A stretch of 64,000 bases of DNA from Phyllobacterium pellucidum (GTDB lineage Bacteria > Pseudomonadota > Alphaproteobacteria > Rhizobiales > Rhizobiaceae), in the NCBI RefSeq assembly GCF_013327855.1, contig NZ_JABUMX010000002.1:682001-746000 (forward strand). Direction: 5' to 3'. Of this stretch, positions 34,392 through 44,756 are shown piece by piece; position 1 is the stretch's first letter; the number at the start of each line of letters is the position of its first letter. Below the pieces are notes generated by a model. The model was not told the origin of the DNA and made no database searches. It worked only from the letters and a program-made list of their open reading frames with translations. A program made the position numbers and the translations under genes.

Positions 34392-36378
34392 AATGCTGGT
34401 CAGGCGCCGCTCCAAGATCGAGCACGCACTTCTTAGCACGCTGGATCGAAGACGGGCTCATGCTGAGCTCGGTCAGGCCCATGTCGACGAAAGCCGGAAT
34501 AAGATCGGCGCGCCCGGCCGCCTCGCCGCACATGCCGACCATGATCCCGGCCTCCACTGCCGCTTTGGCCGTAAGCGCGATCGCGGCCATGACCGCCGGG
34601 TGAGTGACGTCGTTGAGCTTCGCCACCGTCGGGTTAAGCCGGTCGGCGGCCATGATATATTGCGTCAGATCATTGGTGCCGATGGAAAAGAATGCAACCT
34701 CGCTGGCCAGCATCGGCGCCACGAGGACTGCTGCAGGCGTCTCGACCATGATGCCGAGATCGAAAGCGGCGTGGTCCCTGCCTTCGGCCTTGAGTTCTGC
34801 CGCGCACTCGTCAATCAGAAGGCGCGTCGCGCGCACCTCGTCGACACCCGAAACCATCGGCAGCATTACCTTGATATTGCCATGAACAGCCGCCCTAAGC
34901 AGCGCACGCAGCTGCGGCTTGAACACGTCCGGGCGATCGAGGCACATGCGGATGCCGCGCCAACCGAGGAAGGGATTCTCCTCGACGGGAAAATCGATCC
35001 CTGAAATGGGCTTGTCGCCGCCGATATCGAGCGTGCGCACGATCACCGGATAGGGCGCGAAGGCCTTGGCGAGGGTGGCATAGGTTTCCGCCTGGAGGTC
35101 TTCGGACGGCAGATGGATATGGCGCATGAACAGTAGCTCGGTGCGGAAGAGGCCGACGCCCATCGCTCCGGCTTCCTGCGCGGCTTCTATTTCCTCGAGC
35201 GAGCCGAGATTGGCCGCGATCTCGATGACAGTACCGTCGGCGCGCTTCGGCGTTATGTCCTTGTAGGCCTTCAATGATTGCTTCACGGCCTCAGCCTTGG
35301 CAATCTCGTCGTGGAACCGCCTGGCGGTCGCTTCATCGGGGTTGGCGAAAACCAATCCACTATTGGCGTCGAGCGCGACTGTGTTCACGGTTTCGAGCTC
35401 GTGCACGGCGTGGCCAAGGCCAAGAACGGCGGGAATGCCATGAGCGCGGGCAATGATCGCGACATGCGACGTCGCGCCGCCATGACCGCAGATCACGCCG
35501 GCAATACGCTTGAGCGGGGCACGCGCAAGATCCCAGGCACCAATATCTTCGGCGATAAGAATGGCGCCCTCCGGAATTGCTTCGAGATTGGCGTCATCCT
35601 GGCCGAGAAGCGCCAGGCAGATTTGACGGCCAACCGCATTCACGTCGTCGGCGCGGGCGTTAAGATAGGGATCGTCCATGGCAGCAAAATCGTCGGCGAT
35701 CTTCGACGTCGCGCCGATCGCCGCCGAGACGGCATCGATACCGCCAGCGACGAGGGCCGCGGCTGCCTCGGTCAATTCTTCATCGCTGGCAATGTCCTTG
35801 AGCGCGGCGATGATGCCGCGGTCGCTTTCGGCGAGATTGGATGCAGCGAGCGAGCGGTCCATGCGCTCCTGAACCGTGGCAAAGGCCTGCCGCAGCCGCG
35901 CCGCCTCGGCGGGAATTTCGTCGTGGCCCAGCATCCGGTTTTCCTGCTTGATCTCCTGCGGGAAAAAGCCGAAGGCGGGACCGATGGCAAAGCCTTCGCT
36001 GGCAGCAACGCCGCGAATTCCGCCCTGGATGGAGACGGGAGCGGGAGCGGCAACCGGTTCCTTGCGCGGGGCAACGTCCACCGGCGTCGCCTCGGCAGGC
36101 GCTGCGCCCTCCTCTCCCGTACCCGATAAGGGGTTTTCGAGGTAGCCGATCAGCGCTTCGATCGCTTCGATCGCATCGGCACCGGTCGCACGAACGGTCA
36201 CCTCCTCGTTTTCCTTGACGCCGAGCAGCATCAACTTGACCGAACTCTTGGCGCTGACCGATTTCTCCGCCTTGACGAGCTCTATGTCCGCCTCGAAACT
36301 CTTTGCAAGCTTGACAAAGCGGGTGGCTGGCCGTGCATGCAGTCCGTCATGCACTCTGACGATCGTCGAGCGTTCCAT
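34384..36378 (-). CDS. HPr-Enzyme I fusion of the phosphoenolpyruvate phosphotransferase system
   Basis: 664 aa from ATG at 36378. Residues 1-85 are HPr with phosphorylation site H14 (GLHARPATRFVK) and a Ser46 region. An Ala/Pro linker (about 87-117) leads to Enzyme I, with H305 in GHGGATSHVAI, GVGLFRTELLFM and the PEP-site SIGTNDLTQY. It moves phosphate from PEP through EI and HPr to the IIA encoded 45 bp upstream. A dedicated fusion makes this sugar PTS self-contained; most alphaproteobacteria have only the regulatory PTS-Ntr. Confidence 0.93.
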   Translation of the reverse strand: MERSTIVRVHDGLHARPATRFVKLAKSFEADIELVKAEKSVSAKSSVKLMLLGVKENEEVTVRATGADAIEAIEALIGYLENPLSGTGEEGAAPAEATPVDVAPRKEPVAAPAPVSIQGGIRGVAASEGFAIGPAFGFFPQEIKQENRMLGHDEIPAEAARLRQAFATVQERMDRSLAASNLAESDRGIIAALKDIASDEELTEAAAALVAGGIDAVSAAIGATSKIADDFAAMDDPYLNARADDVNAVGRQICLALLGQDDANLEAIPEGAILIAEDIGAWDLARAPLKRIAGVICGHGGATSHVAIIARAHGIPAVLGLGHAVHELETVNTVALDANSGLVFANPDEATARRFHDEIAKAEAVKQSLKAYKDITPKRADGTVIEIAANLGSLEEIEAAQEAGAMGVGLFRTELLFMRHIHLPSEDLQAETYATLAKAFAPYPVIVRTLDIGGDKPISGIDFPVEENPFLGWRGIRMCLDRPDVFKPQLRALLRAAVHGNIKVMLPMVSGVDEVRATRLLIDECAAELKAEGRDHAAFDLGIMVETPAAVLVAPMLASEVAFFSIGTNDLTQYIMAADRLNPTVAKLNDVTHPAVMAAIALTAKAAVEAGIMVGMCGEAAGRADLIPAFVDMGLTELSMSPSSIQRAKKCVLDLGAAPDQHFP

Positions 36379-36423
36379 TCGTTCGTATCTCTCTGTTACT
36401 CGTTTGTGGTCGGGCCCTTGCAA

Positions 36424-36801
36424 TTACCCGATGGTAATCGTCGTACCGACTGTCAGGGCTGAAACCAGTTCTTCCGTATCGATTTCCGAAGCACAGATCT
36501 CGCCAGGTCGCTCGACCCGGTCCGATCCGTTGAATGTAATAACGACGTGCCCGATATCCTTCACCTTCTGCCAGGCATAGTCGCCGATGCCGGTGATGGT
36601 GGCGGAGACATTGCCGATTCTGATGGGCGCACCTACGGGTGGCGTCTCTTCGGAGGGCGGCGTCTCGACACTGTGCAGAATCGAAACTTCGGCGAGTTCG
36701 GGCGGCGCGCCATCGGCAAACAGTATGACGACGCCTCCTTCCGCGAGGTCCGCCACCTCAGGCCCAACGGCTGTTACCCGTGTTTTCAATAGGACTGACA
36801 T
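36424..36801 (-). CDS. srlB: PTS glucitol/sorbitol-type IIA component
   Basis: 125 aa, the usual size for SrlB/GutB. Phosphorylation residue H43 sits in EVSILHS, the same place as in the enteric protein. It accepts phosphate from the HPr domain and passes it to the IIB domain. Fourth gene of gutM-srlA-srlE-srlB-HPrEI. The gene symbol reflects family membership; the real substrate may be a different polyol. Confidence 0.9.
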   Translation of the reverse strand: MSVLLKTRVTAVGPEVADLAEGGVVILFADGAPPELAEVSILHSVETPPSEETPPVGAPIRIGNVSATITGIGDYAWQKVKDIGHVVITFNGSDRVERPGEICASEIDTEELVSALTVGTTITIG

Positions 36802-36831
36802 ATGGCGAACCTCGTCTTCTGTTGGTCGATC

Positions 36832-37863
36832 TTAGAATACGATCAGGCTGACAACCCAGGCGATCAGCACCGAGACGGGACCCATGATCTGACGGCTGAT
36901 CAAGACCGCGGGCACACCGATTTCGATGGTTTTAGGCTTGGCCTCACCAAGGGCAAGACCCACGGGAACGAAGTCGCAGCCTACCTGCGTATTATAGGCA
37001 AACAGCGCCGGCAGGGCCATGGCGGGTGAAATCGTGCCATTGGCGATCTGCGGACCGATGATCGCCACGCCGATCACCTGCGCAATGACCGCGCCCGGCC
37101 CGAGAATGGGCGAGAGGAACGGCAGGCCGCAGATGGCGGAGATGATCAGAAGACCGATGATGTTGTTGGCGAGCGGTCCCATGGGCTGGGCAAGAATGTC
37201 ACCGATGCCCGTGTAGAGAATGAGACCGATGAGCATGGTGACGAACGCCATGAACGGCAGGACGTTGCGAACGACCTGGTCGATGGTGCGGCGACCGGCA
37301 TTGAAGAAAATGCCGACGACACGTCCCATGGCGCGGCCGATCGTGCTGATGAAGCCGATCAGGCCACCCTCGCTCGATTCGCTTGCACCGGTGCGGCTCG
37401 ACATCGAAGCGGCGAGTTCGGCCGGTGTGGGCGGCGATGCCGGTCCCGATGTGGAGGCAGCACCGGCAACGGCGGCTGGCTGCGAACCATCGGCGAGCTC
37501 GATATTGCCTTCCTTCACACCGGAGACATAGATGTCTTCCGTGATGAACTGGGCGAGCGGACCTGCCTGTCCGACCGGTGTCAGGTTGACGGTGGGGATG
37601 CGCTTGCGCGGATAGACGCCGCAGCGGGCGGTGCCGCCGCAATCGACCACGACCACGCCCATTTCGCCTTCGACCGGCGGTGCCTTGAAGCCGTCGACCG
37701 CTTCACCACCGGTGAGTTCGGCAATGCGACGCGCAACGGGATGAATGCCGCCACCCGTAACCGAGACCACTTTGTTGCGTTGCGGCGTCAGCTGGATGAC
37801 GAGCGGGCCACCCCAGCCGTTCGATCCCCTGGAAATCTTTACTGCCTTGTATGTCTTTGACAT
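36832..37863 (-). CDS. srlE: PTS glucitol/sorbitol-type IIBC component
   Basis: 343 aa. An N-terminal IIB domain has the phospho-Cys in VVVDCGGTARCGVYP (C75; C81 also present), followed by a Pro/Ala/Ser linker near 135-160 and a membrane IIC part with about four or five helices. It forms the inner-membrane permease with the separate IIC2 protein encoded upstream and phosphorylates the polyol as it enters. Confidence 0.92.
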   Translation of the reverse strand: MSKTYKAVKISRGSNGWGGPLVIQLTPQRNKVVSVTGGGIHPVARRIAELTGGEAVDGFKAPPVEGEMGVVVVDCGGTARCGVYPRKRIPTVNLTPVGQAGPLAQFITEDIYVSGVKEGNIELADGSQPAAVAGAASTSGPASPPTPAELAASMSSRTGASESSEGGLIGFISTIGRAMGRVVGIFFNAGRRTIDQVVRNVLPFMAFVTMLIGLILYTGIGDILAQPMGPLANNIIGLLIISAICGLPFLSPILGPGAVIAQVIGVAIIGPQIANGTISPAMALPALFAYNTQVGCDFVPVGLALGEAKPKTIEIGVPAVLISRQIMGPVSVLIAWVVSLIVF

Positions 37864-37883
37864 TTTCCTGCTCCCACCCCGAA

Positions 37884-38642
37884 TTAAAGCTCGATGCCCT
37901 GGCGACGCGCCATAATGGCGGTGATGCGCTCAGTGAGCATGCCCTTGAGCAGGATGACGATCAGACCAACAAGCGCGTACCAGATAGCAACGTTGATGTG
38001 ATAGCCCGTGGGAACCGCGCCCTTCTTCTCCAGTTCGAGAAGCGCGACGAGAATGCCGCCCCAGACGAAATATTCACCAGGATTGATATGGGGGAAGAGG
38101 CCCAGCGGCGGATGCACGTAAGAAACCGCGGCGTCGTAGAATGCGGGCTTGTACTTTTCCTCGAGGAACGAGCCGAAGGTATAGGCCATCGGATTGGTGA
38201 GGAAGAAGACCGAAAGCACCGGAAGAACCGTATAGCGGGTCAGGGCAATCTTGCCCGCGCCGCGCGCGATACCATGGACCCGTTCTTCGCCGACGAGTTC
38301 GGTCAGCGCGTAGAAGGCGGTCATCAGCACGACCAGGGTCGGAATGATGCCCGTAACGAAACCGGCAAAGACCTCGCCGCCCTTCTGGAAAATACCGATG
38401 AAGTATTTGCCGATATTGGCAAGCCAGCCAAGCTGCTCTTCCTGCTGGACGTTCTTGAGCCTGTCCTTGAACTGCTCGACCGAGATATCGCCCGTCGACT
38501 GCGCGAGAACGACGAGGTCGTTGCCCGCATGCTCGACGGCGTGCTTGCCGTGCAGCGCCGCGTCCGAGACCATCGTCCCCGCCACAGAAATGTGGTGCGC
38601 GGCGATGTCGGCATGTTGCGCCAACATTGTTAGAATTGACAT
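37884..38642 (-). CDS. srlA: PTS glucitol/sorbitol-type IIC2 component
   Basis: 252 aa from ATG at 38642, chosen because GGAGGAGAGGGAAC is directly upstream. It is longer than enteric SrlA (about 187 aa): an extra hydrophilic stretch of about 70 residues precedes the EII-GUT core beginning LGWLANIGKYFIGIFQKGGE. About four membrane helices follow. It pairs with the IIBC protein to form the translocation channel. Confidence 0.9.
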   Translation of the reverse strand: MSILTMLAQHADIAAHHISVAGTMVSDAALHGKHAVEHAGNDLVVLAQSTGDISVEQFKDRLKNVQQEEQLGWLANIGKYFIGIFQKGGEVFAGFVTGIIPTLVVLMTAFYALTELVGEERVHGIARGAGKIALTRYTVLPVLSVFFLTNPMAYTFGSFLEEKYKPAFYDAAVSYVHPPLGLFPHINPGEYFVWGGILVALLELEKKGAVPTGYHINVAIWYALVGLIVILLKGMLTERITAIMARRQGIEL

Positions 38643-38683
38643 GTTCCCTCTCCTCCTTACCGACCGCGACAAGCGGCCGTCCC

Positions 38684-39118
38684 TTAAGCGTTGACTGTCC
38701 TGATTCCCGATAGGCCCGGCTTGGGCGGATCCGCCCTCGCCCGATCTATTTGTTCAATTGCCCGCTCTGCCGCCTTGGCCAGAGCCGGATCACCCAGGCC
38801 GGACATTACCGGGTCTGTACGCAGCGCACTGAGCGAGATGCCCTCGAACTCTTCACGCCGCTTGAACTTCGCAAAAACCGAACGGCCGCTCATGACGAGA
38901 AAGCGCTGGATCGTCAGGTCGCGCGTGACAACGATGAGGACGATCACGCCCTTGCCAAGGCGGCCGCGCACATTGCCGGCGCCAACGAATCCATCATTGT
39001 ACTTGGAGGAGATACCCTTCATGACATCAGTGTAATGCCGCATCTGATACCAGACGCCTAACGACTGCAACGCCCACAAGAATCCGAGGGCCAGCAATCC
39101 CCATTGCCACATCGCCAT
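38684..39118 (-). CDS. gutM: GutM-family glucitol operon activator protein
   Basis: 144 aa from ATG at 39118, with GGGAGG 8 nt upstream. One N-terminal membrane helix (WGLLALGFLWALQSLGVWY), then the GutM domain with RGRLGKGVIVLIVV and RFLVMSGRSVFAKF. GutM accompanies glucitol-type PTS genes and was described as an activator of the gut operon in Escherichia coli. It is the first gene of the PTS operon. Confidence 0.85.
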   Translation of the reverse strand: MAMWQWGLLALGFLWALQSLGVWYQMRHYTDVMKGISSKYNDGFVGAGNVRGRLGKGVIVLIVVTRDLTIQRFLVMSGRSVFAKFKRREEFEGISLSALRTDPVMSGLGDPALAKAAERAIEQIDRARADPPKPGLSGIRTVNA

Positions 39119-39171
39119 GTAATCAACCTCCCTACGCCCGACCGCCAACATATGCCATGATCGAACGAAAA

Positions 39172-39202
39172 AATATAGAACATTTGTTTTTCGTAATGTC
39201 AA
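39172..39202 (-). promoter_or_regulatory. Promoter and operator of the PTS operon
   Basis: On the minus strand TTGACA (39197-39202) is followed after 19 nt by TATATT (39172-39177); TTCTAT at 39175-39180 gives a 16-nt alternative. The spacer contains AACAAATGTTC. The same -35/spacer word combination occurs at 44757-44785 ahead of the SAF-aco operon. A regulator bound in the spacer would block RNA polymerase. Confidence 0.6.
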
Positions 39203-39290
39203 TATGTATGATTTTCACACCCACCAAAATCTTGGCTGGGGATGCATGAAAACCTGCAACGTGGTAGCATCGTCGCGAAAGTGAGAGCAC

Positions 39291-39926
39291 ATGGATTTTC
39301 TGTTTCGGGATGAACTCGTCCACACGCCGGATCTGCGGCATCGGCTGCGGCGGCTGCGGTGGTTTCGCATGGCTTTCCGCAAGAATGCCGCATTGATCGC
39401 CGACCACTACGGCTACCAGTTCAGCATCGACGAGACCAAGCTCACCCGCGCCTTCCTCAACTGGATCGAGACGGTCGAGCAGCAGAAGTCGTTTGCGCGT
39501 ATCGACCGCAAGGATTTCATTATCTTTGCTGCGGGACTGGTCCTCAAGGAACTGATCACCGAAGCGCCCGCATCGGTGTCAGCCAAGGCTCAAGGCGGCG
39601 CTGCGGCAAAAACCGAAATGCAGGATATCATCGCGTTTTGGCCCGAGGGTTTTCTCTATACCAACTTCTGCGTCGGTGCGATCGCGGCCATCCATGAGCA
39701 GGAATTTGGCACCGCTGCACGCATCGACGATTGTGCCGACGATCTGCGCACTTGGTGGTCTTATCGCGAGAACGTCGAGGAGATGCCGGGCTATGCCATC
39801 GCCTTCCTCGACAAGTTCCTTGGAGCCGAGCCCAACTGGGTGATGCCCAATCTCGCCTCCGCCCGCGGCGCTATCCGCCGCGCGATGGTCGCATCAAGAA
39901 ACGATCGCCACGCGATCAGCGAGTGA
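39291..39926 (+). CDS. Conserved hypothetical protein between PTS and aco operons
   Basis: 211 aa, soluble, helical, rich in aromatic residues, with many charged positions. Landmarks are FRKNAALIADHYGYQF, DIIAFWPEGFLYTNFCVG and TWWSYRENVEEMPGY. No family recognised. It is divergent from the PTS operon across 172 bp and convergent with acoC. Its presence in this block suggests a link to the same pathway. Confidence 0.75.
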   Translation: MDFLFRDELVHTPDLRHRLRRLRWFRMAFRKNAALIADHYGYQFSIDETKLTRAFLNWIETVEQQKSFARIDRKDFIIFAAGLVLKELITEAPASVSAKAQGGAAAKTEMQDIIAFWPEGFLYTNFCVGAIAAIHEQEFGTAARIDDCADDLRTWWSYRENVEEMPGYAIAFLDKFLGAEPNWVMPNLASARGAIRRAMVASRNDRHAISE

Positions 39927-39935
39927 GACCCGAAA

Positions 39936-41288
39936 TCAGCCGGCTGACCGGCTGACCTCGGCGAGAATGCGCATGACCTTCTCGCGCTGTTCGAGCTGCG
40001 GCATGTGGCCGGTGCCGGCAAAAACATGCACCGCAATCTCGCCCGGCAGCCCCACTGCATGGCTTGCCGGTATGACACGGTCGGCCGCGCCGAAGATCAC
40101 ACGCACCGGGATGAGCAGACTGGCGAGGGTTTGCCTCGTGTCGATCACCTGCGTTCCGTCGGCAAAGAAGCGATCCGCCACCTGCTGCTGCGCCTCACGC
40201 AGCGCCGTGTCCTGCGACTGTGCCAGTGTGGCATTGACGAAAGGCTTGGTCAGCAGGCTTTCATCCTGGACAAGCTGCTTCATCCACGCGACGAGGCTCG
40301 CCTCGCTGCGCGCCCGAACGAAACCGGAAAGGAAGCCGCCATTGATCTCCGGTCCGAGCCCCGCAGGCGATATAAGTGTCAGCGCACGCACATCGAGATT
40401 GTTGCGTGCTGCGACCTCCGTTGCGACGGCGCTGCCGAACGAATGTGCCATGAGGATGACGGGGCCCGAATGATATGCAGCAACGGTCTGCTCGACGAGA
40501 TCGGCGATGCCGTCGAGATCGTCCGGTATGGCGCGGGTCGAACCGCCATGTCCCGGCAGATCGATGGCGAGGACCGGATTGTCGAGCGTGCCGCCGCCAA
40601 GCATCGGCCGCCAGCTATTCAGATCGGAGCCAAAGCCATGGATGAGAACCACCGGTGCATGTCCAGCACCCTTGCCTTCACGCAGCCAGACCGCGTTGAG
40701 CAGCGCTTCACCTGTTATCTGGGCAGTCCGCGCCGGTGCAGTCACTGGAGATGATGAAGGCGCCTTGGCCGACGCTCCATCCAACTTGAGCGTACTTGCC
40801 TCGACATCCTTCTTCTGGATACGGCCTTTGGGGCCCGATCCCTTGAGCGAGGCAAGGTCGATCCCGGCCTCGCGGGCAACACGGCGCGCCAGCGGCGTGG
40901 CGCGGACGCCATTGGTTTCGGCAACAGCGGGCGTCGCCGCAATGGGTGCAGCCTGAACCGGTGCGGTTTGGGCGGGTGCTGCAGCCGGCTTTTCAGACGT
41001 GTCAGGTTTGCGTGCATCGGCTTTTGCCGGGGCAGCCGCGTAGGCTTCACCCTCGCCATAGATCCAGGCGACGGCTTGCCCGACCGGCACGGTCGTGCCC
41101 TCCTCGGCCTTTACGTCACGCAGTATCCCGGTCGAGGGAGCGTCGACTTCCATGGCTGCCTTGTCAGTTTCGATCTCGAACAGAAGCTGGCCCTTGGAAA
41201 CGTTGTCGCCTTCCTTGGCATACCAACGCGAAATCTGGCCGCTTTCCATATCCATGTCGACCTTGGGCAGGATCACTTCGACGGGCAT
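39936..41288 (-). CDS. acoC: Acetoin dehydrogenase E2-type protein: lipoyl, subunit-binding and alpha/beta-hydrolase domains
   Basis: 450 aa. Residues 1-80 are a lipoyl domain with K43 in [11 protein letters not shown]; an Ala/Pro linker leads to a peripheral-subunit-binding domain around 130-170 ([17 protein letters not shown]). The C-terminal 260 residues are an alpha/beta hydrolase ([14 protein letters not shown], nucleophile Ser in MAHSFGSA) rather than the HxxxDG acyltransferase of pyruvate dehydrogenase E2. This layout is characteristic of AcoC. Last of three aco genes; no E3 gene is adjacent. Confidence 0.9.
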   Translation of the reverse strand: MPVEVILPKVDMDMESGQISRWYAKEGDNVSKGQLLFEIETDKAAMEVDAPSTGILRDVKAEEGTTVPVGQAVAWIYGEGEAYAAAPAKADARKPDTSEKPAAAPAQTAPVQAAPIAATPAVAETNGVRATPLARRVAREAGIDLASLKGSGPKGRIQKKDVEASTLKLDGASAKAPSSSPVTAPARTAQITGEALLNAVWLREGKGAGHAPVVLIHGFGSDLNSWRPMLGGGTLDNPVLAIDLPGHGGSTRAIPDDLDGIADLVEQTVAAYHSGPVILMAHSFGSAVATEVAARNNLDVRALTLISPAGLGPEINGGFLSGFVRARSEASLVAWMKQLVQDESLLTKPFVNATLAQSQDTALREAQQQVADRFFADGTQVIDTRQTLASLLIPVRVIFGAADRVIPASHAVGLPGEIAVHVFAGTGHMPQLEQREKVMRILAEVSRSAG

Positions 41289-41290
41289 GA

Positions 41291-42289
41291 CTAGCGTACC
41301 CCTTTGGCGAGATCGCGGGCGCTCGCAATGATGCCGGGCACTTGCGGCACCGTCGCTTTTTCAAGGTCGGGATTGTACGGAATCGGCGTTTCGGCGCCAC
41401 CGAGACGCACGATCGGCGCATCGAGATAATCGAAGGCTTCGCTCTCGGCGATCATGGCGCTGATCTCGGCGCCTACGCCCAGCGTCTTGACGCCCTCGTA
41501 AACGCACATCAGCTTCGACGTCTTCTTGACGCTGGCGATGATTGTCGCCTTGTCCATCGGCCGCACGGTGCGCAGGTCGATTACTTCAATGTTGATGCCT
41601 TCCTTGGCCAGCGCCTCGGCAGCTTCCAGCGCCTTGTGCACCATGATCGCCGTAGCAACGATGGTCAGGTCCGTACCTTCGCGCACGATAGCGGCCTTGC
41701 CGATCGGTACGGTATAGTGACCCTCAGGAACCGGCCCCTTCATCTTGTAGAGGAGCTTGTGCTCGAAGATCATGACCGGGTCCGGATCCTCGATCGCAGC
41801 GAGCAGCATGCCCTTTGCGTCGTATGGTGTAGCCGGCTGGATCACTTTCAGGCCTGGAACGTGGCCAAGCCATGCCTCGAGGCTCTGGCTGTGCTGCGCG
41901 GCAGCGCCTGTGCCGGAACCCGCTGGAAACCGCATCACCAGCGGCACAGAAACCGCGCCGCCGAGCATGTACCTGATCTTTGCCGCCTGGTTGACGATCT
42001 GCTCCATGGCGAGCGCGGCAAAATCGGAAAACTGGAATTCGAAGATCGGGCGCATGCCGGTCAACGCCGCGCCGACCGCGACGCCGGCACCGCCAAGTTC
42101 CGAGATCGGCGTATCCATGACCCGGTCTTCACCAAAGCGATGAACGAGATCGCCGGTCACCTGGAAGGCGCCGCCATAGACGCCGATATCCTCGCCCATG
42201 AGGAAAACACGCTCATCCGCCTCCATGGCAATCGCCATGGCTTCCTGGATGGCCTGCGAATAGCTGAGTTCGCGAATGATCTCGTTCAT
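41291..42289 (-). CDS. acoB: Acetoin/2-oxoacid dehydrogenase E1 beta subunit
   Basis: 332 aa, the standard length for the transketolase-like beta subunit. It includes [15 protein letters not shown] near the start, [19 protein letters not shown] and DLRTVRPMD. With the alpha subunit it forms the thiamine-diphosphate E1 that cleaves acetoin or decarboxylates a 2-oxoacid onto lipoyl-E2. The start overlaps the acoA stop (ATGA), and the acoC start is 2 bp downstream. Confidence 0.92.
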   Translation of the reverse strand: MNEIIRELSYSQAIQEAMAIAMEADERVFLMGEDIGVYGGAFQVTGDLVHRFGEDRVMDTPISELGGAGVAVGAALTGMRPIFEFQFSDFAALAMEQIVNQAAKIRYMLGGAVSVPLVMRFPAGSGTGAAAQHSQSLEAWLGHVPGLKVIQPATPYDAKGMLLAAIEDPDPVMIFEHKLLYKMKGPVPEGHYTVPIGKAAIVREGTDLTIVATAIMVHKALEAAEALAKEGINIEVIDLRTVRPMDKATIIASVKKTSKLMCVYEGVKTLGVGAEISAMIAESEAFDYLDAPIVRLGGAETPIPYNPDLEKATVPQVPGIIASARDLAKGVR

Positions 42290-43383
42290 TGAATATCAAC
42301 CGTATAAACGTCGCGGGTGAGATTGTTCAAATCGGGCGACGGACTGTTCTTGGCAAATTCGATGGCTTCGGCGATTTCCTTCTCGGCGTCGGCGCGGATC
42401 GCCTCGATTTCGCCGTCGGTAACGAAGCCGAACTCCTTTAACTGCTCTTGGAAGAGCAGGATCGGATCGCGGTTGGTGATCCAGTCCTCAATCTCCTCCT
42501 TGGTGCGGTAACGGTTGCGGTCGCTCTTGGAATGGCCGCGATGCCGGTAGGTCTTGCACTCGATCAGCGTCGGGCCTTCGCCGCGGCGCGCCCGCTCGAC
42601 AGCCTCATGCGAGGCCTCGGCAACCTCGGAAAGGTTGTTGCCGTCGACAATGACGCCCGGCATGTTGTAGGCCACAGCCCGGTCAGCAACATTTGCAACC
42701 GCTGTTGAACGCTTGGTTGAAGTGGACATACCATAGCCGTTGTTTTCGCAGACGAAAACGACAGGCAGTTTCCAGACGGCAGCCATGTTGAGCGCTTCGT
42801 GGAAGGCACCCTCATTATTGGCGCCATCGCCGAAATAGGAGATGACGACCTTGCCGTTCTTCTGCTTCTTGGCGGAAAGAGCGGCGCCGACGGCGATCGG
42901 AATCCCGCCGCCGACGATCCCGTTGGCGCCGAGGTTGCCCTTGGATACGTCGGCAATATGCATGGAGCCGCCACGGCCCTTGCAGTAGCCCGTTTCCTTC
43001 CCGAAGAACTCGGCGAACATTTTCGAGACTTCTGCGCCCTTGGCGATGCAATGCCCGTGGCCGCGATGCGTCGAGGTGATCATGTCGTCATCGGAAAGCG
43101 GCAGCGAGATGCCGACGGCGCTTGCTTCCTGGCCGATGGAGAGGTGCATCGTCCCGTGGATCAGGCCGCGTGTATAGGATTCCTCGGCCCCCTCCTCGAA
43201 ACGGCGGATGAGGTACATCTTGCGCAGCGCTTCCTTCAGCTGTTCCGGCGGATAATGCCGGAATGCGAACGGAAGATTGCTGCCATCGTCCTTCAGTTTG
43301 GCATTTGAACTTCTGGCGGAAGCCATTTCGGCGCTCCTTGTCTGATAGTGGCTGGCGTACGAATCTTGTTGCTTCTCGCTCAC
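42286..43383 (-). CDS. acoA: Acetoin/2-oxoacid dehydrogenase E1 alpha subunit
   Basis: 365 aa from GTG 43383, overlapping the SAF-domain gene stop by 4 bp (GTGA); an internal ATG about 19 codons later is an alternative. The thiamine-diphosphate motif is [17 protein letters not shown] ending in ENN, and [12 protein letters not shown] is present. E1 alpha and beta cannot by themselves separate acetoin from pyruvate specificity, but the AcoC-type partner favours acetoin or a related alpha-hydroxyketone. Coupling to the SAF oxidoreductase gene indicates joint function. Confidence 0.9.
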   Translation of the reverse strand: MSEKQQDSYASHYQTRSAEMASARSSNAKLKDDGSNLPFAFRHYPPEQLKEALRKMYLIRRFEEGAEESYTRGLIHGTMHLSIGQEASAVGISLPLSDDDMITSTHRGHGHCIAKGAEVSKMFAEFFGKETGYCKGRGGSMHIADVSKGNLGANGIVGGGIPIAVGAALSAKKQKNGKVVISYFGDGANNEGAFHEALNMAAVWKLPVVFVCENNGYGMSTSTKRSTAVANVADRAVAYNMPGVIVDGNNLSEVAEASHEAVERARRGEGPTLIECKTYRHRGHSKSDRNRYRTKEEIEDWITNRDPILLFQEQLKEFGFVTDGEIEAIRADAEKEIAEAIEFAKNSPSPDLNNLTRDVYTVDIQ

Positions 43384-44699
43384 GCGCCGTAGACGAGCTT
43401 GTCCTGGCGGGCGCGCAGTTCGACGATCTTCGAGCCTGGCACCGGCGCGGCATTGGCGCTGGTGATGAGTTCGCCCTTGCGGATCGGTGCCGTGACGCTG
43501 CCGCCCTGCAGAAGCCCGCAGGGGATCGCCCCCGCTTCACGCGCTTCCGCCGCGGTCATGATCCAGGCGCGGTAGCAATATTCGCCGATGGCATCGAGCT
43601 TCTCGCCCGGCTGCATGTCCTTCTTGGCGACGGCGCAGACTTCGGCAACGGGCTTGGCCAGCGGCACCATGTCGGGCTTGCCGTAAAGGACGACACGGGC
43701 GCAGGTCAGCGGCACTTCGAGCGAGGTCAGGTGATAGGGCCGGTGGAAGGTGAAGTACGGGCCCTTGCCCATCTTCAGATCTTCCATGCGCTCGGAAATG
43801 CGCGGATGCGACATGTCGGCGACGACGAAGACGCCGGGGGCAACGCCCTTGCCGATCGAATAGTCGACGACGCCGACCCGTGAGAGCACGCCGCCATCCT
43901 TTTCCGGGATCAGCGTCTTCGACAGCTGGTCGAGCGTTGCCGCCGGACCGTGCATGCCGGGCTTGTCGGGCACGAGCCCGGTGGCATTGGCGATCGCCGC
44001 CATCTCCACCATGGTCTTCGAGCCGTCGACGAACTCGACCAGCATGCGCACGTTCATGTGCCGGCGTTCGGCTTCCTCGGCATAGTCGTCGGGAATGGCG
44101 TCGATGTTGAGCGGGTTGTTCTTGCCTTTGCCGGCGGCGACGATCGGATGGCCCATGGCCGAGACGAATTCGATGAGTTCCATGCACGACGACGGCTCGT
44201 CGCCGGCGCCGAGCGAATAGGTGACGCCGAGCCGGTCGGCCTCGCTCTTCAGATAGGCGCCGATGGTCACGTCCGCTTCGACATTCATCATCACGAGGTG
44301 CTTGCCGTGCTCCATTGCCCGCAGGCCGATCTCGGCTCCGACCGCCGGGACCCCGGTCGCATCGATGACGACGTCGATGAGGTCGTTTTCAAGGATGAGA
44401 TTGGCATCGTCGGTGACGGCGACCTTGCCGGCCTCCATCGCCGCCGTCAGCGCCGTGGCATTGGCGACCTCGTGGCCATGGCCGCTCTCCTGGTAGGCGA
44501 TGTCGACGGCTTTCAGCGCATTCGGCAGCTTCAGTTCCGAGATCGCGCCGATCTCGATGCCCGGCATGTGTGCCACGCGCGTCACGATATCGGTGCCCAT
44601 CTCGCCCGAACCGATCAGCCCGATGCGGATCGGCCGCCCGGCATCCGCCCGCGCCTGCATGTCTCGCGCCAGTCCCGTCAGTGCAACATTGCTCGCCAT
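43380..44699 (-). CDS. Rossmann/SAF-domain NAD(P)-dependent oxidoreductase (COG4091-like)
   Basis: 439 aa. The N-terminal Rossmann motif is IGLIGSGEMGTDIV (about 24-37), followed by an IDATGVPAVGAEIG homoserine-dehydrogenase-like core with EADVTIGAYL. A C-terminal SAF domain (about 350-430) has PCGLLQGGSVTAPIRKGELI. COG4091 proteins are called predicted homoserine dehydrogenases, yet they lack a homoserine context here. First gene of an operon with acoABC and co-regulated with a polyol PTS, so it probably acts on a phosphorylated sugar or polyol derivative. Substrate unknown. Confidence 0.82.
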   Translation of the reverse strand: MASNVALTGLARDMQARADAGRPIRIGLIGSGEMGTDIVTRVAHMPGIEIGAISELKLPNALKAVDIAYQESGHGHEVANATALTAAMEAGKVAVTDDANLILENDLIDVVIDATGVPAVGAEIGLRAMEHGKHLVMMNVEADVTIGAYLKSEADRLGVTYSLGAGDEPSSCMELIEFVSAMGHPIVAAGKGKNNPLNIDAIPDDYAEEAERRHMNVRMLVEFVDGSKTMVEMAAIANATGLVPDKPGMHGPAATLDQLSKTLIPEKDGGVLSRVGVVDYSIGKGVAPGVFVVADMSHPRISERMEDLKMGKGPYFTFHRPYHLTSLEVPLTCARVVLYGKPDMVPLAKPVAEVCAVAKKDMQPGEKLDAIGEYCYRAWIMTAAEAREAGAIPCGLLQGGSVTAPIRKGELITSANAAPVPGSKIVELRARQDKLVYGA

Positions 44700-44756
44700 A
44701 ACGCCTCCCTCAGCGGTCCCCGCCGCCTTGTGCGGAGCCTTTCAAATTACAATCAT

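Noticed and set aside
39936..43383. Pyruvate dehydrogenase complex assignment for E1/E2 genes
   Set aside because: The E2 has an alpha/beta hydrolase instead of the HxxxDG core, which fits AcoC rather than the pyruvate dehydrogenase E2.
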